A stretch of 30,277 nucleotides of DNA from a virus: positions 1 to 30,277 of IMG/VR virus record IMGVR_UViG_3300025141_014374; one strand, 5' to 3'. Each line of letters starts with the position of its first letter. Position 1 is the first letter of the stretch. Position numbers and translations under genes: made by a program. Positions 22,555-30,277 of the stretch are shown one piece after another. The notes below the pieces were generated by a model. That model saw only the letters and a list, made by a program, of their open reading frames with translations, ran no database searches and was not told where the DNA came from.

Positions 22555-25500
22555 ATGTCAATAGAAACTGTTCCTTCTAGATTTGCAAGTCTACATAGTC
22601 ATTCAGGCTTTAGTACATTTGATGGTTTAGGTTATCCACAAGAACACATAGATTATGTTATAAATAATGGTATGGATGCATGGTGTTTAACTGACCATGG
22701 ACAAATGAATGGATTTGCACATGCATGGTTACATACACATAAATTAAATAATCAAGGAATAAATTTTAAATTTGTGCCTGGTTGCGAAATGTATGTACAT
22801 CCAGACCTTGAGACATGGAAATTAGATTATGAAATTAGAAAAGCTGTAAAAAAAGGTGATCAAGATGCTATTAAAACCCTAAAAGAACAAAGGGAAATGT
22901 TAAGTTCACCATTAATTGCAAAAATTGATGGAAATGATGAAACACTTGACTTAAGCACTGATGGGGCATCATTAACAATTGAAAACGAAGAAGAAACAAA
23001 ATCAGCAAAGTATTATGATCCGATTAAAAGACGCCACCATCTCGTTGTGTTACCAAAAACTTCTATTGGTTTACAGAGGTTATTTAACTTAGTATCTCGA
23101 GGGTACTTGGAGGGATTTTATAGGTTTCCAAGGGTTGATTATAAGATGTTAAAAGAAGCCGCGTCAGGCGGCCATATAATGGTCTCCACGGCATGTTTAG
23201 GCGGTCCATTGTGCTATGAAGTTTTTAAACACTTACAACAACACGGATTTGATGAATTAAATGCTAATCTATTAAATGATGAAGCTTTAATGAATAAAGT
23301 TATGATTGATGTTGGAAATTCATATGACCAACTTATTGATGCCGTTGGTATGAATAATGTTAAATTGGAACTACAATTCAATAAATTACCTGCACAACAC
23401 CTTGTAAATCGTGCAATTATGCAATTTGCAAAAAATGAAAATTTGACAAATCAATTGGTTGTAACAGTTGATTCACATTATTCTCAACCTGATCATTGGA
23501 AAGAAAGAGAAATTTATAGAAAATTGGGCTGGTTAAATTATAAAGATATTGATCCTACACAACTTCCACAAACTAGGGATGAATTAAAATGTGAATTATA
23601 TCCTAAAAATGCTGGTCAGGTATGGCAATCATATCATAATACAAAACAAGATTATGATTTTTATGATGATCAATTAATATGCGATGCAATAGAAAGGACA
23701 CACGATATTGTTCATGAAGAAATTGGCAATATTCAACCTGATCGTAGTATGAAATTACCATCATATGTTGTGCCAAAAGGCCAAACGCCGATGCAAGCGC
23801 TTATTAAGACATGTAAACAAGGTTTAATTAATCGTAATTTGTCAGATAATAAAATTTACATAGAGCGCCTTAAGCTAGAATTAAAGGTGATTGAGCAAAA
23901 GAAATTTGCTGAATATTTTTTAACAATGAAAGCCATTACAGATGTTGCAAGTGACCACATGCTAATTGGTCCAGGACGTGGATCGGCGGCCGGTAGTTTG
24001 GTAAATTATTTATTATACATTACTGATGTTGATCCAATTAAATATGATTTGTTGTTTGAAAGGTTTTTGTCTATACATCGTCAAGAACCGCCTGATATAG
24101 ATAGTGATTTTGCCGATCGTGATTTATTAATAGAATTATTAAAAGAAAAGTTTGGCAAGGATAATATTATACCTATTTCAAATTATAATACGTTTAAATT
24201 AAAATCACTTGTTAAGGATATCTCACGTTTTTATGGTATTTCTTTTGATGAAGTTAATATAGCAACCAAAACAGTTGAACAAGATGTACGAAAAGCAGTT
24301 ACAAAACATGGCGATGATAAAAATTTATTTGTATTAAAATATGATGATGCAATTAAATATAGTAAATCATTTAAAGAATTTATTGAAAAATATCCACAAG
24401 TTGCTGATCCCATTGGGGTATTGTTTAAACAAAACAAGGCATTAGGTCGGCATGCCGGTGGCGTAATCTTTTCGGAAAAAATCCCAGAAAGAATGCCTAT
24501 TATTTTGGCAAAAGGTGAAGCTCAAACTCCATGGGTTGAGGGTACAAATTATAAACATCTTGAAGAATTTGGGTGGATCAAATTTGATTTGTTGGGTTTA
24601 GAAACGTTAAGGATTGTTCAACGTGCAATTGAGCTAATTCTTAAACGTTATTGTAATGTTGAAAATCCAACATTTAGTGATGTTAAAAACTGGTTTAATG
24701 AAAATATGGCACCAGATGTTATAGATTTTAATGATCAAAAGGTTTATAAATATGTATATCATGAAGGTCGTTGGGGTGGCATTTTTCAATTAACCTCGCG
24801 TGGTGCACAGAAATTATTTATTGAAGCAAAACCTAAAAGTATCATTGACATTGCAACACTTACATCAATTTATAGGCCTGGCCCACTTGCAGCAAAGGTG
24901 CATAAATTATATTTGACTGCTAAGGCTGATCCTAGTTCGATAGATTATAAACACCCTTTAATTAAAAAGGTTACAGAGCCAACCTATGGAACAATAATTT
25001 TTCAGGAACAAATTATGCAGTTAGCTGAGATTGTTGCAGGTTTTCCAAAGGAAGAATGCGACAAAGTTAGAAAAGCGATTATGAAGCGATCAATTTCTGG
25101 GGGTGAAGCTGCAAAAAAGAAAGCATCTGAATTACATGAAAAATTTGTTAAAGGTGCAATAAATAACGGTATTTCTGAAGATGTTGCAAATGATTTATAT
25201 AATAAAATTTTATATTATGCAGGTTATGGATTTAATAAAAGCCATGCAATTTCATATGCAATAGATTCATATTATTGTGCATGGTTAATGACACACTATG
25301 AGCCTGAATGGTTATGTGCATATATGGAGACACAGGCTGAAAATCCTAAAAAAAGAGCAAATGCAATATCAGAAATTAAAGCATTAGGATATGACATTGT
25401 TAATATTGATATTGGGCATGCTACATCTGAATGGACCATTATGCCTGGCAAAAAATTTATGCCATCTTTTCTTACTGTAAAAAATGTCGGTAGATCTGCA

Positions 25501-26154
25501 GTTGATGAAATTAAAGCGAATCGGCCATATAAAACAATATATGATTTTTTATGGGATCAAGATGGTAAATGGAAGCATTCAAAATTTAATAAACGTGCAA
25601 TGCAGAATTTAATTAAAATAGGTGCATTTAATTCATTTGATGTTGTTGGTGATGATAAATTATTTAAAAATTATAAACACATGCATCATGTTTTAATTGA
25701 TAACTTAAATCTTATTAAGAAAAAGAAATTTACAATTGATGATTTTCATAAACTTACAATGGAAACATCTGATATTCAGGATTGGACAAAACAAGAAAAA
25801 ATTCAAATGCATAAAGAGGTTATTGGGCATGTTGATTTAGACATTGTTGTTCCAAAAGATATTCAACAAAAATTTACCGATAAAGGTATACAATCTATTA
25901 ATGATTTTGATGAACAGTTGGCAATATGTTGGTTTGTTATTGATGAATTACAAATAAAATATACACGAAATAATAAGCCGTATTTATTTTTAAAAATATA
26001 TGGTAACACAGGTGAAAAGAGCAGAATGTTTTGTTGGGGCTTAAGAGATACAGATAATGTTAAATTGCATGAAAATGCAGTTTGTATTGGCAAAGTTACC
26101 AATGGGGATTTTGGTTTTACGACAAAGGTATGGGATGTTAAAATGTTGTGTTAA
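22555..26154 (+). CDS. dnaE: DNA polymerase III alpha subunit (DnaE-type), with intact PHP domain
   Basis: A 1199-residue family C replicative polymerase, close to E. coli DnaE length (1160). The PHP domain spans about residues 8-330 and shows HSH (14, 16), TDHG (Asp47, His48), GCEMY (Glu78), His162, STACLGG (Cys214) and VDSHY (Asp306, His308), i.e. all nine expected metal ligands. The palm contains GPGRGSAAGSLV and the catalytic PDIDSDF with Asp514 and Asp516. A fingers region with GRHAGGVIFS, and FQEQIMQLAEIVAGF with YGFNKSHAISYA further on, also match the family. The C-terminal part contains an OB-like strand set (AICWFVIDELQIKYTRNN then YLFLKIYG). An insertion rich in Lys/Glu (about 95-150) interrupts the PHP domain. 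Confidence 0.95.
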   Translation: MSIETVPSRFASLHSHSGFSTFDGLGYPQEHIDYVINNGMDAWCLTDHGQMNGFAHAWLHTHKLNNQGINFKFVPGCEMYVHPDLETWKLDYEIRKAVKKGDQDAIKTLKEQREMLSSPLIAKIDGNDETLDLSTDGASLTIENEEETKSAKYYDPIKRRHHLVVLPKTSIGLQRLFNLVSRGYLEGFYRFPRVDYKMLKEAASGGHIMVSTACLGGPLCYEVFKHLQQHGFDELNANLLNDEALMNKVMIDVGNSYDQLIDAVGMNNVKLELQFNKLPAQHLVNRAIMQFAKNENLTNQLVVTVDSHYSQPDHWKEREIYRKLGWLNYKDIDPTQLPQTRDELKCELYPKNAGQVWQSYHNTKQDYDFYDDQLICDAIERTHDIVHEEIGNIQPDRSMKLPSYVVPKGQTPMQALIKTCKQGLINRNLSDNKIYIERLKLELKVIEQKKFAEYFLTMKAITDVASDHMLIGPGRGSAAGSLVNYLLYITDVDPIKYDLLFERFLSIHRQEPPDIDSDFADRDLLIELLKEKFGKDNIIPISNYNTFKLKSLVKDISRFYGISFDEVNIATKTVEQDVRKAVTKHGDDKNLFVLKYDDAIKYSKSFKEFIEKYPQVADPIGVLFKQNKALGRHAGGVIFSEKIPERMPIILAKGEAQTPWVEGTNYKHLEEFGWIKFDLLGLETLRIVQRAIELILKRYCNVENPTFSDVKNWFNENMAPDVIDFNDQKVYKYVYHEGRWGGIFQLTSRGAQKLFIEAKPKSIIDIATLTSIYRPGPLAAKVHKLYLTAKADPSSIDYKHPLIKKVTEPTYGTIIFQEQIMQLAEIVAGFPKEECDKVRKAIMKRSISGGEAAKKKASELHEKFVKGAINNGISEDVANDLYNKILYYAGYGFNKSHAISYAIDSYYCAWLMTHYEPEWLCAYMETQAENPKKRANAISEIKALGYDIVNIDIGHATSEWTIMPGKKFMPSFLTVKNVGRSAVDEIKANRPYKTIYDFLWDQDGKWKHSKFNKRAMQNLIKIGAFNSFDVVGDDKLFKNYKHMHHVLIDNLNLIKKKKFTIDDFHKLTMETSDIQDWTKQEKIQMHKEVIGHVDLDIVVPKDIQQKFTDKGIQSINDFDEQLAICWFVIDELQIKYTRNNKPYLFLKIYGNTGEKSRMFCWGLRDTDNVKLHENAVCIGKVTNGDFGFTTKVWDVKMLC

Positions 26155-26170
26155 TGAATAATTAATAAGT

Positions 26171-26662
26171 ATGATTTTAGAACTCATGATTTGGCCGAAT
26201 GATGCATTAACACAGATTGCAGATAGTGTCATTGAATTTGACGATAATTTAAAACAATTATGTGAAGATATTGCTGAAACAATGTATTACCATAAAGGTA
26301 TTGGTCTTGCGGCACCACAAGTTGGAATTAATAAAAGAATCCTTATAATAGATGTACCAGATAATGCTGGAAATTCAAGATTACATTATATTATTAATCC
26401 AAAAATTTTGGATAAAAATGGAAATATTAATATTAATGAAGGATGTCTATCACTTCCGGGAATTGCGGTGAATATTAATCGCAGTAAAACAATAACGATT
26501 GAATATAGTGATTATAATGGAAATAGTAATATATTAACCTGTAGTGATTTAGAGGCAATTTGTTTACAACATGAAATGGATCATTTGGATGGTATAGTAA
26601 TGCTTGATAAAATTAGTCTGACCATGAGAAATATTTTCATTAAAAAACTAAAGAACAAATAG
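26171..26662 (+). CDS. def: Peptide deformylase
   Basis: A 163-residue metal enzyme that removes the N-formyl group from new proteins. All three signature motifs are present: GIGLAAPQVG (43-52), EGCLSLPG (90-97, metal ligand Cys92) and HEMDHLDG (134-141, ligands His134 and His138, catalytic Glu135). Length is typical. Peptide deformylase genes occur in marine phages such as cyanophages, where they are thought to speed maturation of phage or host proteins. The start lacks a clear Shine-Dalgarno; the gene follows the polymerase after 16 bases and is the last gene before the fibre region. Confidence 0.93.
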   Translation: MILELMIWPNDALTQIADSVIEFDDNLKQLCEDIAETMYYHKGIGLAAPQVGINKRILIIDVPDNAGNSRLHYIINPKILDKNGNININEGCLSLPGIAVNINRSKTITIEYSDYNGNSNILTCSDLEAICLQHEMDHLDGIVMLDKISLTMRNIFIKKLKNK

Positions 26663-26684
26663 GTGTATATTTAGCTGTTTATTT

Positions 26685-26692
26685 TATAAATA
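26685..26692 (+). promoter_or_regulatory. T4-type late-promoter-like TATAAATA
   Basis: Exact match to the T4 late promoter core, 30 bases before the ATG of a virion-type gene and at the switch from enzyme genes to structural genes. No sigma-70 -35 box is evident. Use would require a T4 gp55-like sigma factor, which is not encoded in this window. Confidence 0.45.
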
Positions 26693-26700
26693 GCAACAGA

Positions 26701-26714
26701 TTAAGTATACTTAA
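26701..26714. promoter_or_regulatory. Perfect 14-base palindrome, possible operator
   Basis: TTAAGTATACTTAA is self-complementary over 14 bases and lies between the TATAAATA element and the ATG at 26722. It occupies the place of a ribosome binding site; no Shine-Dalgarno is seen. It may bind a regulator or affect translation of the leader. Confidence 0.35.
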
Positions 26715-26721
26715 ATGTAGT

Positions 26722-27165
26722 ATGGCAGAACTAGATTATGTTTTAAAAGATGGATTTTTACAAACCACAAGTGCTAATGGTTCACAACGTGTGCCATCTA
26801 CACACCTTTATAATAAATTTGTTTTTGTTGTGACTATTAGTGAATTTGCTCGGGTCTATCTTCAGTGGGGATATCCAGGAAAAAATATACATATTGAAAA
26901 TAGAAATTGTAGGGGGACAGAAACTTTAACTCAAACCGGTACAGTTTCTTTTATAGGCGTAACGCCACATCTAACAGTTGAGTGGGCTGATAATACCGGG
27001 ACAGTTACAATTGATTATATTGCAGAAGTTGCAGCAGGTACAGAACGTTTAAGAATTGGCGGTAGAAATTTAAAAAGAAGATATGGTGGACGATCAATTG
27101 TATTGGGAAAACGTCAAGATAGGTACACTAAAGTATATCCAACTCGACGGAAGCCAAATATTTAA
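26722..27165 (+). CDS. Small virion-type protein, paralogue of the next gene
   Basis: A 147-residue beta-rich protein. The segment YNKFVFVVTISEFARVYLQ (residues 33-51) and later FIGVTPHLTVEWADNTGTVT align with YNKHEFAITISTEANVTEL and FLEGVFPNLRVSYTQ in the next protein, so the two share a fold. The C terminus is basic (LKRRYGGRSIVLGKRQDRY). A TATAAATA element lies upstream and fibre-type genes follow, so a tail-fibre or virion-surface role is likely. No recognised family. Confidence 0.6.
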   Translation: MAELDYVLKDGFLQTTSANGSQRVPSTHLYNKFVFVVTISEFARVYLQWGYPGKNIHIENRNCRGTETLTQTGTVSFIGVTPHLTVEWADNTGTVTIDYIAEVAAGTERLRIGGRNLKRRYGGRSIVLGKRQDRYTKVYPTRRKPNI

Positions 27166-27196
27166 TTATATAGTTGTATAAAAATTAGAGGATAAT

Positions 27197-27517
27197 ATGG
27201 CAATTAGTTATAACACACAGCAGTTATCAAACACATCAAGTTCCGCGTCAACACATACAATCAGTGTTGACGCAGGAACAGAGTATAATAAGCATGAATT
27301 TGCTATTACAATTAGCACCGAAGCAAATGTAACAGAATTAAAGTTACAATTTGCAGTTAATACAGACAGATATGCAGATATATGTGATCCTGTAAATGAA
27401 ACTGGCAGTTCATTTTTTTTAGAGGGTGTATTTCCTAATTTGAGGGTTTCATATACTCAATCTGTTGCATCATCAACTGCTGTCAATGTGGATGTTGTTC
27501 AATATAAGGATTTTTAA
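27197..27517 (+). CDS. Small virion-type protein, paralogue of the previous gene
   Basis: A 106-residue beta-rich protein, Ser/Thr-rich, with the pattern YNKHEFAITIS...LKLQF...GVFPNLRVSYTQ...VNVDVVQY shared with the preceding protein but without its basic C-terminal extension. The start follows AGAGGA at good spacing. Its stop is 14 bases before the fibre-like gene. It probably belongs to the tail-fibre or virion-decoration set; function not known. Confidence 0.6.
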   Translation: MAISYNTQQLSNTSSSASTHTISVDAGTEYNKHEFAITISTEANVTELKLQFAVNTDRYADICDPVNETGSSFFLEGVFPNLRVSYTQSVASSTAVNVDVVQYKDF

Positions 27518-27531
27518 TTTAGGGGTGGCAT

Positions 27532-29382
27532 ATGAGTACTAAGGTTGTTGGCGGAGGTTTTAATCCTTACATAGGCAGTGATGCAATATCTGCCGCCAGA
27601 ACATTATCTCAAGGTGGCGTGAGTGGATCATATGGTGAAACTGTTTTATCAGTCACCGGTGCAATAGTAGCTGAACAATTTAAAACTGCGCTTGCATCCG
27701 CAAGCATAATTTTCCCAAGTGGTTCTACTCGATTTGGTAATGATGATGAGAATGATACCCACCATTTTAGGGGTTCAATATTTGCAGTTACAGCCTCCGT
27801 TATTGCATTTGGATCTTCAAGTGTTCAATTTTCAAATGAATTCCCACCTGGCGCCCATAAGGCCGACGGGACTGCAAATAATTTATGGGGTAGTGATGTA
27901 ACATTCTTCGTTTCAGGCTCTGTTGGTGGAAAACGTACAACTGGCGCTGGCGTTGGTGTAACAGGCGGTGGCGGAGTAGCATTATTTGGTGGTGATTTAG
28001 TAACAAGCGGAACGCTCTTTGCACGCGATGTTACTTTATGGTCAGGTGAAACAAGGTCATTTGTAATTACATCATCCGCTGGTGATGCTTATATTTCTTC
28101 ATCCGTTTCAAATAAAGATATGATCTTTATGGTTAATGATGGCGGAACCATGACTGAGGTCTTTAGGCTTGATGGTGATGTTTCGGCATTAAAAGTTGCA
28201 GCCAATAAGAAACTTATGCTTGGTGCAGCTGAAGAATACCTTTATGGTGATGGTACCGATATTCATATTTCACTTGGCGCAGGTGGTGATATTAATGTTC
28301 CTACAGATATTGGGATTACATTTGGTAATGATGGTGAAAAGATTGAAGGCGATGGAACTAATTTAACGATTGCCGGTGGTACAATTAATTTAGATTCTGA
28401 GGGCGATATTACATTAGATGCAGGTGGGGCAGATATTGTCTTTAAGGATGATGGAACAGAAGTCGGTTCATTAAATCTGACAGGCACCACCAATATGACC
28501 CTAAGGTCAAAGGGTGATCTTACTTTTAATGTAGATGATGATAATATTTATTTTCAATCTGAAGGAACTGAATTCGGTTTTATTTCATCAACTGGTGCAA
28601 ATGAATTTGCACTATCAGCCTCAGTTAGTGATAAACACTTCATGGTTTATGCAAGTGTAAGTGGTAGTTCCAAAGAATATGCTCGATTCGGTGCCGAACA
28701 GGTTTTAATTTTATCTGGTGGAGGTTCCAGTTCCCCACACCCGATTGGCACTGATACAAATTTCTTTGTATCTGGTTCAATAGGCAAAAAAGATAGTTCT
28801 GTAAAAGGTACATCCATATTTGGTGGTGATGTAGTTACCAGCGGTACTCTTTACGTAAATACCCCAACCACTGTACCAGCCGCAGCGTTTGGAAATTTAG
28901 ACGGTGCCGCAGGCGCTGGTAATGATACATTTATTTGGGTATCTGGTTCAATTTATACTAAAGGTGGATCAACAAGGGGTACATCCATATTTGGTGGTGA
29001 TGTTGTTGTATCAGGCGCACTTGATGTAAAACAGCAAACTGTTACATTAACTAATAATACCACTACCGCAACGATCGTTTCAGGTACGCTTGGTGCAATA
29101 CAATTTGATTATGGTAAAACCTATCACACGCAGATTAGATATGGTATTAAACGAAATAGGGATGTTGAAGGCGGCCAGATTCTAATGACCATGGCCCCAA
29201 ATGGTAGTTCGGCAGATGTAGCAGTTATATCTAATATTATTTCTGTTGATGCACAAAACCCAGGCATAACATTTTCTGCAGATGTAGGTGGTGGATATGC
29301 AAGGTTAAATTATACTTGTATTAATAGCGGTAGCCACCATGCAACAATGAATTATGCAATAGAACAAGAATTCACATATTAA
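27532..29382 (+). CDS. Repeat-rich tail-fibre-like protein
   Basis: A 616-residue Gly/Ser/Asp-rich, beta-structured protein. A compound repeat (F/W-x-V-S-G-S-I/V ... FGGD-x-V-x-SGTL/AL) occurs three times, at about residues 124-165, 409-440 and 465-500. Between them, about residues 241-312, is a ladder of short strands (GDINVPTDIGITFGNDG, GTINLDSEGDITLDAGG, ADIVFKDDG) typical of fibre shafts in marine phages. The last 115 residues (from about 500) are free of repeats and end in a beta-sandwich-like sequence, possibly the receptor-contact or trimer-closing tip. Strong Shine-Dalgarno (AGGGGTGG). The protein has no signal peptide. DNA composition is more G+C-rich than the replication genes. Confidence 0.75.
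   Translation: MSTKVVGGGFNPYIGSDAISAARTLSQGGVSGSYGETVLSVTGAIVAEQFKTALASASIIFPSGSTRFGNDDENDTHHFRGSIFAVTASVIAFGSSSVQFSNEFPPGAHKADGTANNLWGSDVTFFVSGSVGGKRTTGAGVGVTGGGGVALFGGDLVTSGTLFARDVTLWSGETRSFVITSSAGDAYISSSVSNKDMIFMVNDGGTMTEVFRLDGDVSALKVAANKKLMLGAAEEYLYGDGTDIHISLGAGGDINVPTDIGITFGNDGEKIEGDGTNLTIAGGTINLDSEGDITLDAGGADIVFKDDGTEVGSLNLTGTTNMTLRSKGDLTFNVDDDNIYFQSEGTEFGFISSTGANEFALSASVSDKHFMVYASVSGSSKEYARFGAEQVLILSGGGSSSPHPIGTDTNFFVSGSIGKKDSSVKGTSIFGGDVVTSGTLYVNTPTTVPAAAFGNLDGAAGAGNDTFIWVSGSIYTKGGSTRGTSIFGGDVVVSGALDVKQQTVTLTNNTTTATIVSGTLGAIQFDYGKTYHTQIRYGIKRNRDVEGGQILMTMAPNGSSADVAVISNIISVDAQNPGITFSADVGGGYARLNYTCINSGSHHATMNYAIEQEFTY
28429..28449 (+). repeat. 21-base block repeated in the next fibre gene
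   Basis: The 21 bases coding for GADIVFKD-type residues at this place recur exactly at 30257-30277 in the following fibre gene, inside a longer, imperfect match (GDITLDAGGADIVFKD in both proteins). It marks homologous shaft segments in two adjacent genes. Confidence 0.85.
28807..28832 (+). repeat. 26-base direct repeat within the fibre gene, copy 1
   Basis: Identical over 26 bases to 28978-29003 (begins GGTACATCCATATT, ends GGTGGTGATGT). Both copies encode GTSIFGGDV. The identity at DNA level, including third codon positions, suggests recent duplication or gene conversion. Confidence 0.9.
28978..29003 (+). repeat. 26-base direct repeat within the fibre gene, copy 2
   Basis: Second copy of the repeat at 28807-28832, 171 bases downstream (57 codons, so a recombination event between them would keep the frame). 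Confidence 0.9.
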
Positions 29383-29524
29383 TGTATTGATAATTATTTA
29401 TTGATTATTTATGTTTTTTTTCATAAAATTTAATTTTTTCATTCTTATCGCCGGTCAAGTAAATATTTATAGATGTGTATAAATATATGAGTTTTTAACT
29501 TAGGAACATTAGGAGGAAAAGAAA
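29383..29524 (+). promoter_or_regulatory. Intergenic region with TATAAATA late-promoter-like element and strong ribosome binding site
   Basis: This 142-base gap, the longest in the window, contains TATAAATA (29478-29485), preceded in opposite orientation by TATTTATA (29464-29471), and ends with AGGAGGAAAAGAAA before the ATG. A small T-rich inverted repeat, TTTATG-T8-CATAAA, lies near 29408-29427. No RNA gene is apparent. A late promoter for the second fibre gene is the simplest reading. Confidence 0.4.
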
Positions 29525-30277
29525 ATGGCACTCAAGGTATATGGCGGAGAACTTATTTTATCAGGTACTCAAGTTATTGCCGTCACAGGCGCACTTGAAG
29601 CATACCATGAAATCGGTGGATCAGGTAAAGGCATTCAGATTTCAGATGGTGGCGCAATTACTGCAGGGTCTGATATATATTTTCACGTATCAGGTAGCTC
29701 AATAGCAAATAAAGAAGGCGTTGCCGTTTTTGGTGGCGACCTAGTAGTGTCTGGTACTCTTTACGATGGCGACGGTGATGCCATCAGTTTAACACTGGCA
29801 AACGATGCAAATAACAGGGTTACAACAGGTGTTGGGGACGGCACAATAAATGCTGAGGCAAATCTTACATTTGATGGATCAACGTTAACTGTCACTGGCG
29901 ATGCAACAATCACAGATGACCTTACCCTTAATTCAGATTCAGCAGTCTTTAATATGGGTGATGGTAGTGATTTTAAAATTACACATGATGGCACCACCGG
30001 TGCAACGCTTACTGGTAATCCTATTACGATTACTTCTGCTGGCGCCGCCACATGGTCAACTTCTGCCGGCGCATTGACAATAGATGCTGCTGGGGCTTTG
30101 ACCTTAGACACTGATGGCACTGATGCGGTCAATCTTGGTATTGAGGCCGCCGCGAAGACGATTACTATCGGTAATGCTGCATCAACAAAGGTTGATGTCA
30201 ATGCCTTGGCAATCGAACTTGATTCAGCTGGAGATATTACTCTAGATGCTGGTGGTGCAGATATTGTCTTTAAGGAT
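29525..30277 (+). CDS. Second repeat-rich tail-fibre-like protein (3' end outside window)
   Basis: Open from ATG 29525 to the window edge (251 codons, no stop). The N terminus is MALKVYGGELILSGTQVIAV. At about residues 55-80 it contains FHVSGSSIANKEGVAVFGGD then LVVSGTLYDG, the same compound repeat as in the upstream fibre protein, followed by a shaft of short strands (NLTFDGSTLTVTGDATITD, GALTIDAAGALTLDTDG, GDITLDAGGADIVFKD). It is therefore a paralogue of, and probably shares an assembly site with, the preceding fibre protein. The Shine-Dalgarno AGGAGG is the strongest in the window. Coding composition is clearly more G+C-rich than the replication genes. Confidence 0.75.
   Translation, partial: MALKVYGGELILSGTQVIAVTGALEAYHEIGGSGKGIQISDGGAITAGSDIYFHVSGSSIANKEGVAVFGGDLVVSGTLYDGDGDAISLTLANDANNRVTTGVGDGTINAEANLTFDGSTLTVTGDATITDDLTLNSDSAVFNMGDGSDFKITHDGTTGATLTGNPITITSAGAATWSTSAGALTIDAAGALTLDTDGTDAVNLGIEAAAKTITIGNAASTKVDVNALAIELDSAGDITLDAGGADIVFKD

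Noticed and set aside
28807-29003. Two exact 26-base repeats considered as a CRISPR-like pair
   Set aside because: Only two copies, both in frame in a fibre gene coding for the same peptide; this is a protein-level repeat.
29383-29524. Possible tRNA or small RNA gene in the longest gap
   Set aside because: No cloverleaf, no CCA or conserved TTC-anticodon-arm pattern, and the stretch is mostly A/T; promoter-type elements explain it better.
29761-30201. A 146-codon open frame on the minus strand opposite the second fibre gene, Val/Ser/Pro/Ala-rich
   Set aside because: It is codon-phased opposite a strongly supported fibre gene with an excellent ribosome binding site; its composition is what the complement of a Gly/Asp/Thr-rich repeat would give, and it has no start signals.

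Overview
The window is part of the genome of a large, AT-rich, tailed double-stranded DNA phage, most likely a contractile-tailed (myovirus-type) phage with a T4-like replication module. The evidence is the mix of baseplate-type virion proteins, a gp32-like single-stranded DNA binding protein, a RecA/UvsX recombinase, a FEN-type exonuclease, a DnaB-type helicase, phage nucleotide-metabolism genes, a lysis region and tail-fibre-type proteins. Gene density is very high: no gap reaches 300 bases, neighbouring genes often overlap by 1 to 11 bases, and all genes but one lie on the + strand. I found no tRNA, rRNA, CRISPR array or insertion sequence. Host identity cannot be fixed. Exported lysis proteins and a small exported protein with a possibly deltaproteobacterial-type motif point to a Gram-negative, perhaps marine, host; this is inference only.

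Layout. (1) 1-4216: late structural genes, namely the end of a baseplate/tail-tube-type protein, a small LysM-fold baseplate protein and a 1027-residue hub-like protein. (2) 4260-6082: a stand-alone family A DNA polymerase core and an overlapping HD-domain phosphohydrolase. (3) 6109-7079: three small genes, two of which begin with the same short helical leader. (4) 7185-11519: the replication/recombination core (SSB, RecA/UvsX, 5' nuclease, replicative helicase). (5) 11563-15670: class II ribonucleotide reductase, a cupin, a membrane-anchored Cys-rich protein and ThyX. (6) 15667-18155: a lysis-type cluster (lytic transglycosylase-like protein, Sec-exported alpha/beta hydrolase, GH25 muramidase with a peptidoglycan-binding domain). 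(7) 18171-20440: small genes including a DUF1599/Nmad1 protein and an all-alpha dUTPase/MazG-like pyrophosphatase. (8) 20487-22479: an FtsZ/tubulin-family GTPase, the single minus-strand gene (with the same leader as in region 3) and two small genes. (9) 22555-26662: a full DnaE-type DNA polymerase III alpha subunit with an apparently intact PHP site, and a peptide deformylase. (10) 26722-30277: two small paralogous proteins and two repeat-rich fibre-like proteins, the second running off the window.

How the genes fit together: RNR, ThyX and the dUTPase-like enzyme would supply and clean the dNTP pool; helicase, SSB, RecA/UvsX, 5' nuclease and two different polymerases would copy and recombine the genome; the GTPase could position DNA or assembly sites in the infected cell; the lysis cluster would open the envelope. 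The least explained observations are the shared N-terminal leader on three otherwise unrelated small proteins, the phage FtsZ/tubulin homologue, the pairing of a PolA core with a DnaE, and the exported alpha/beta hydrolase embedded in the lysis genes.
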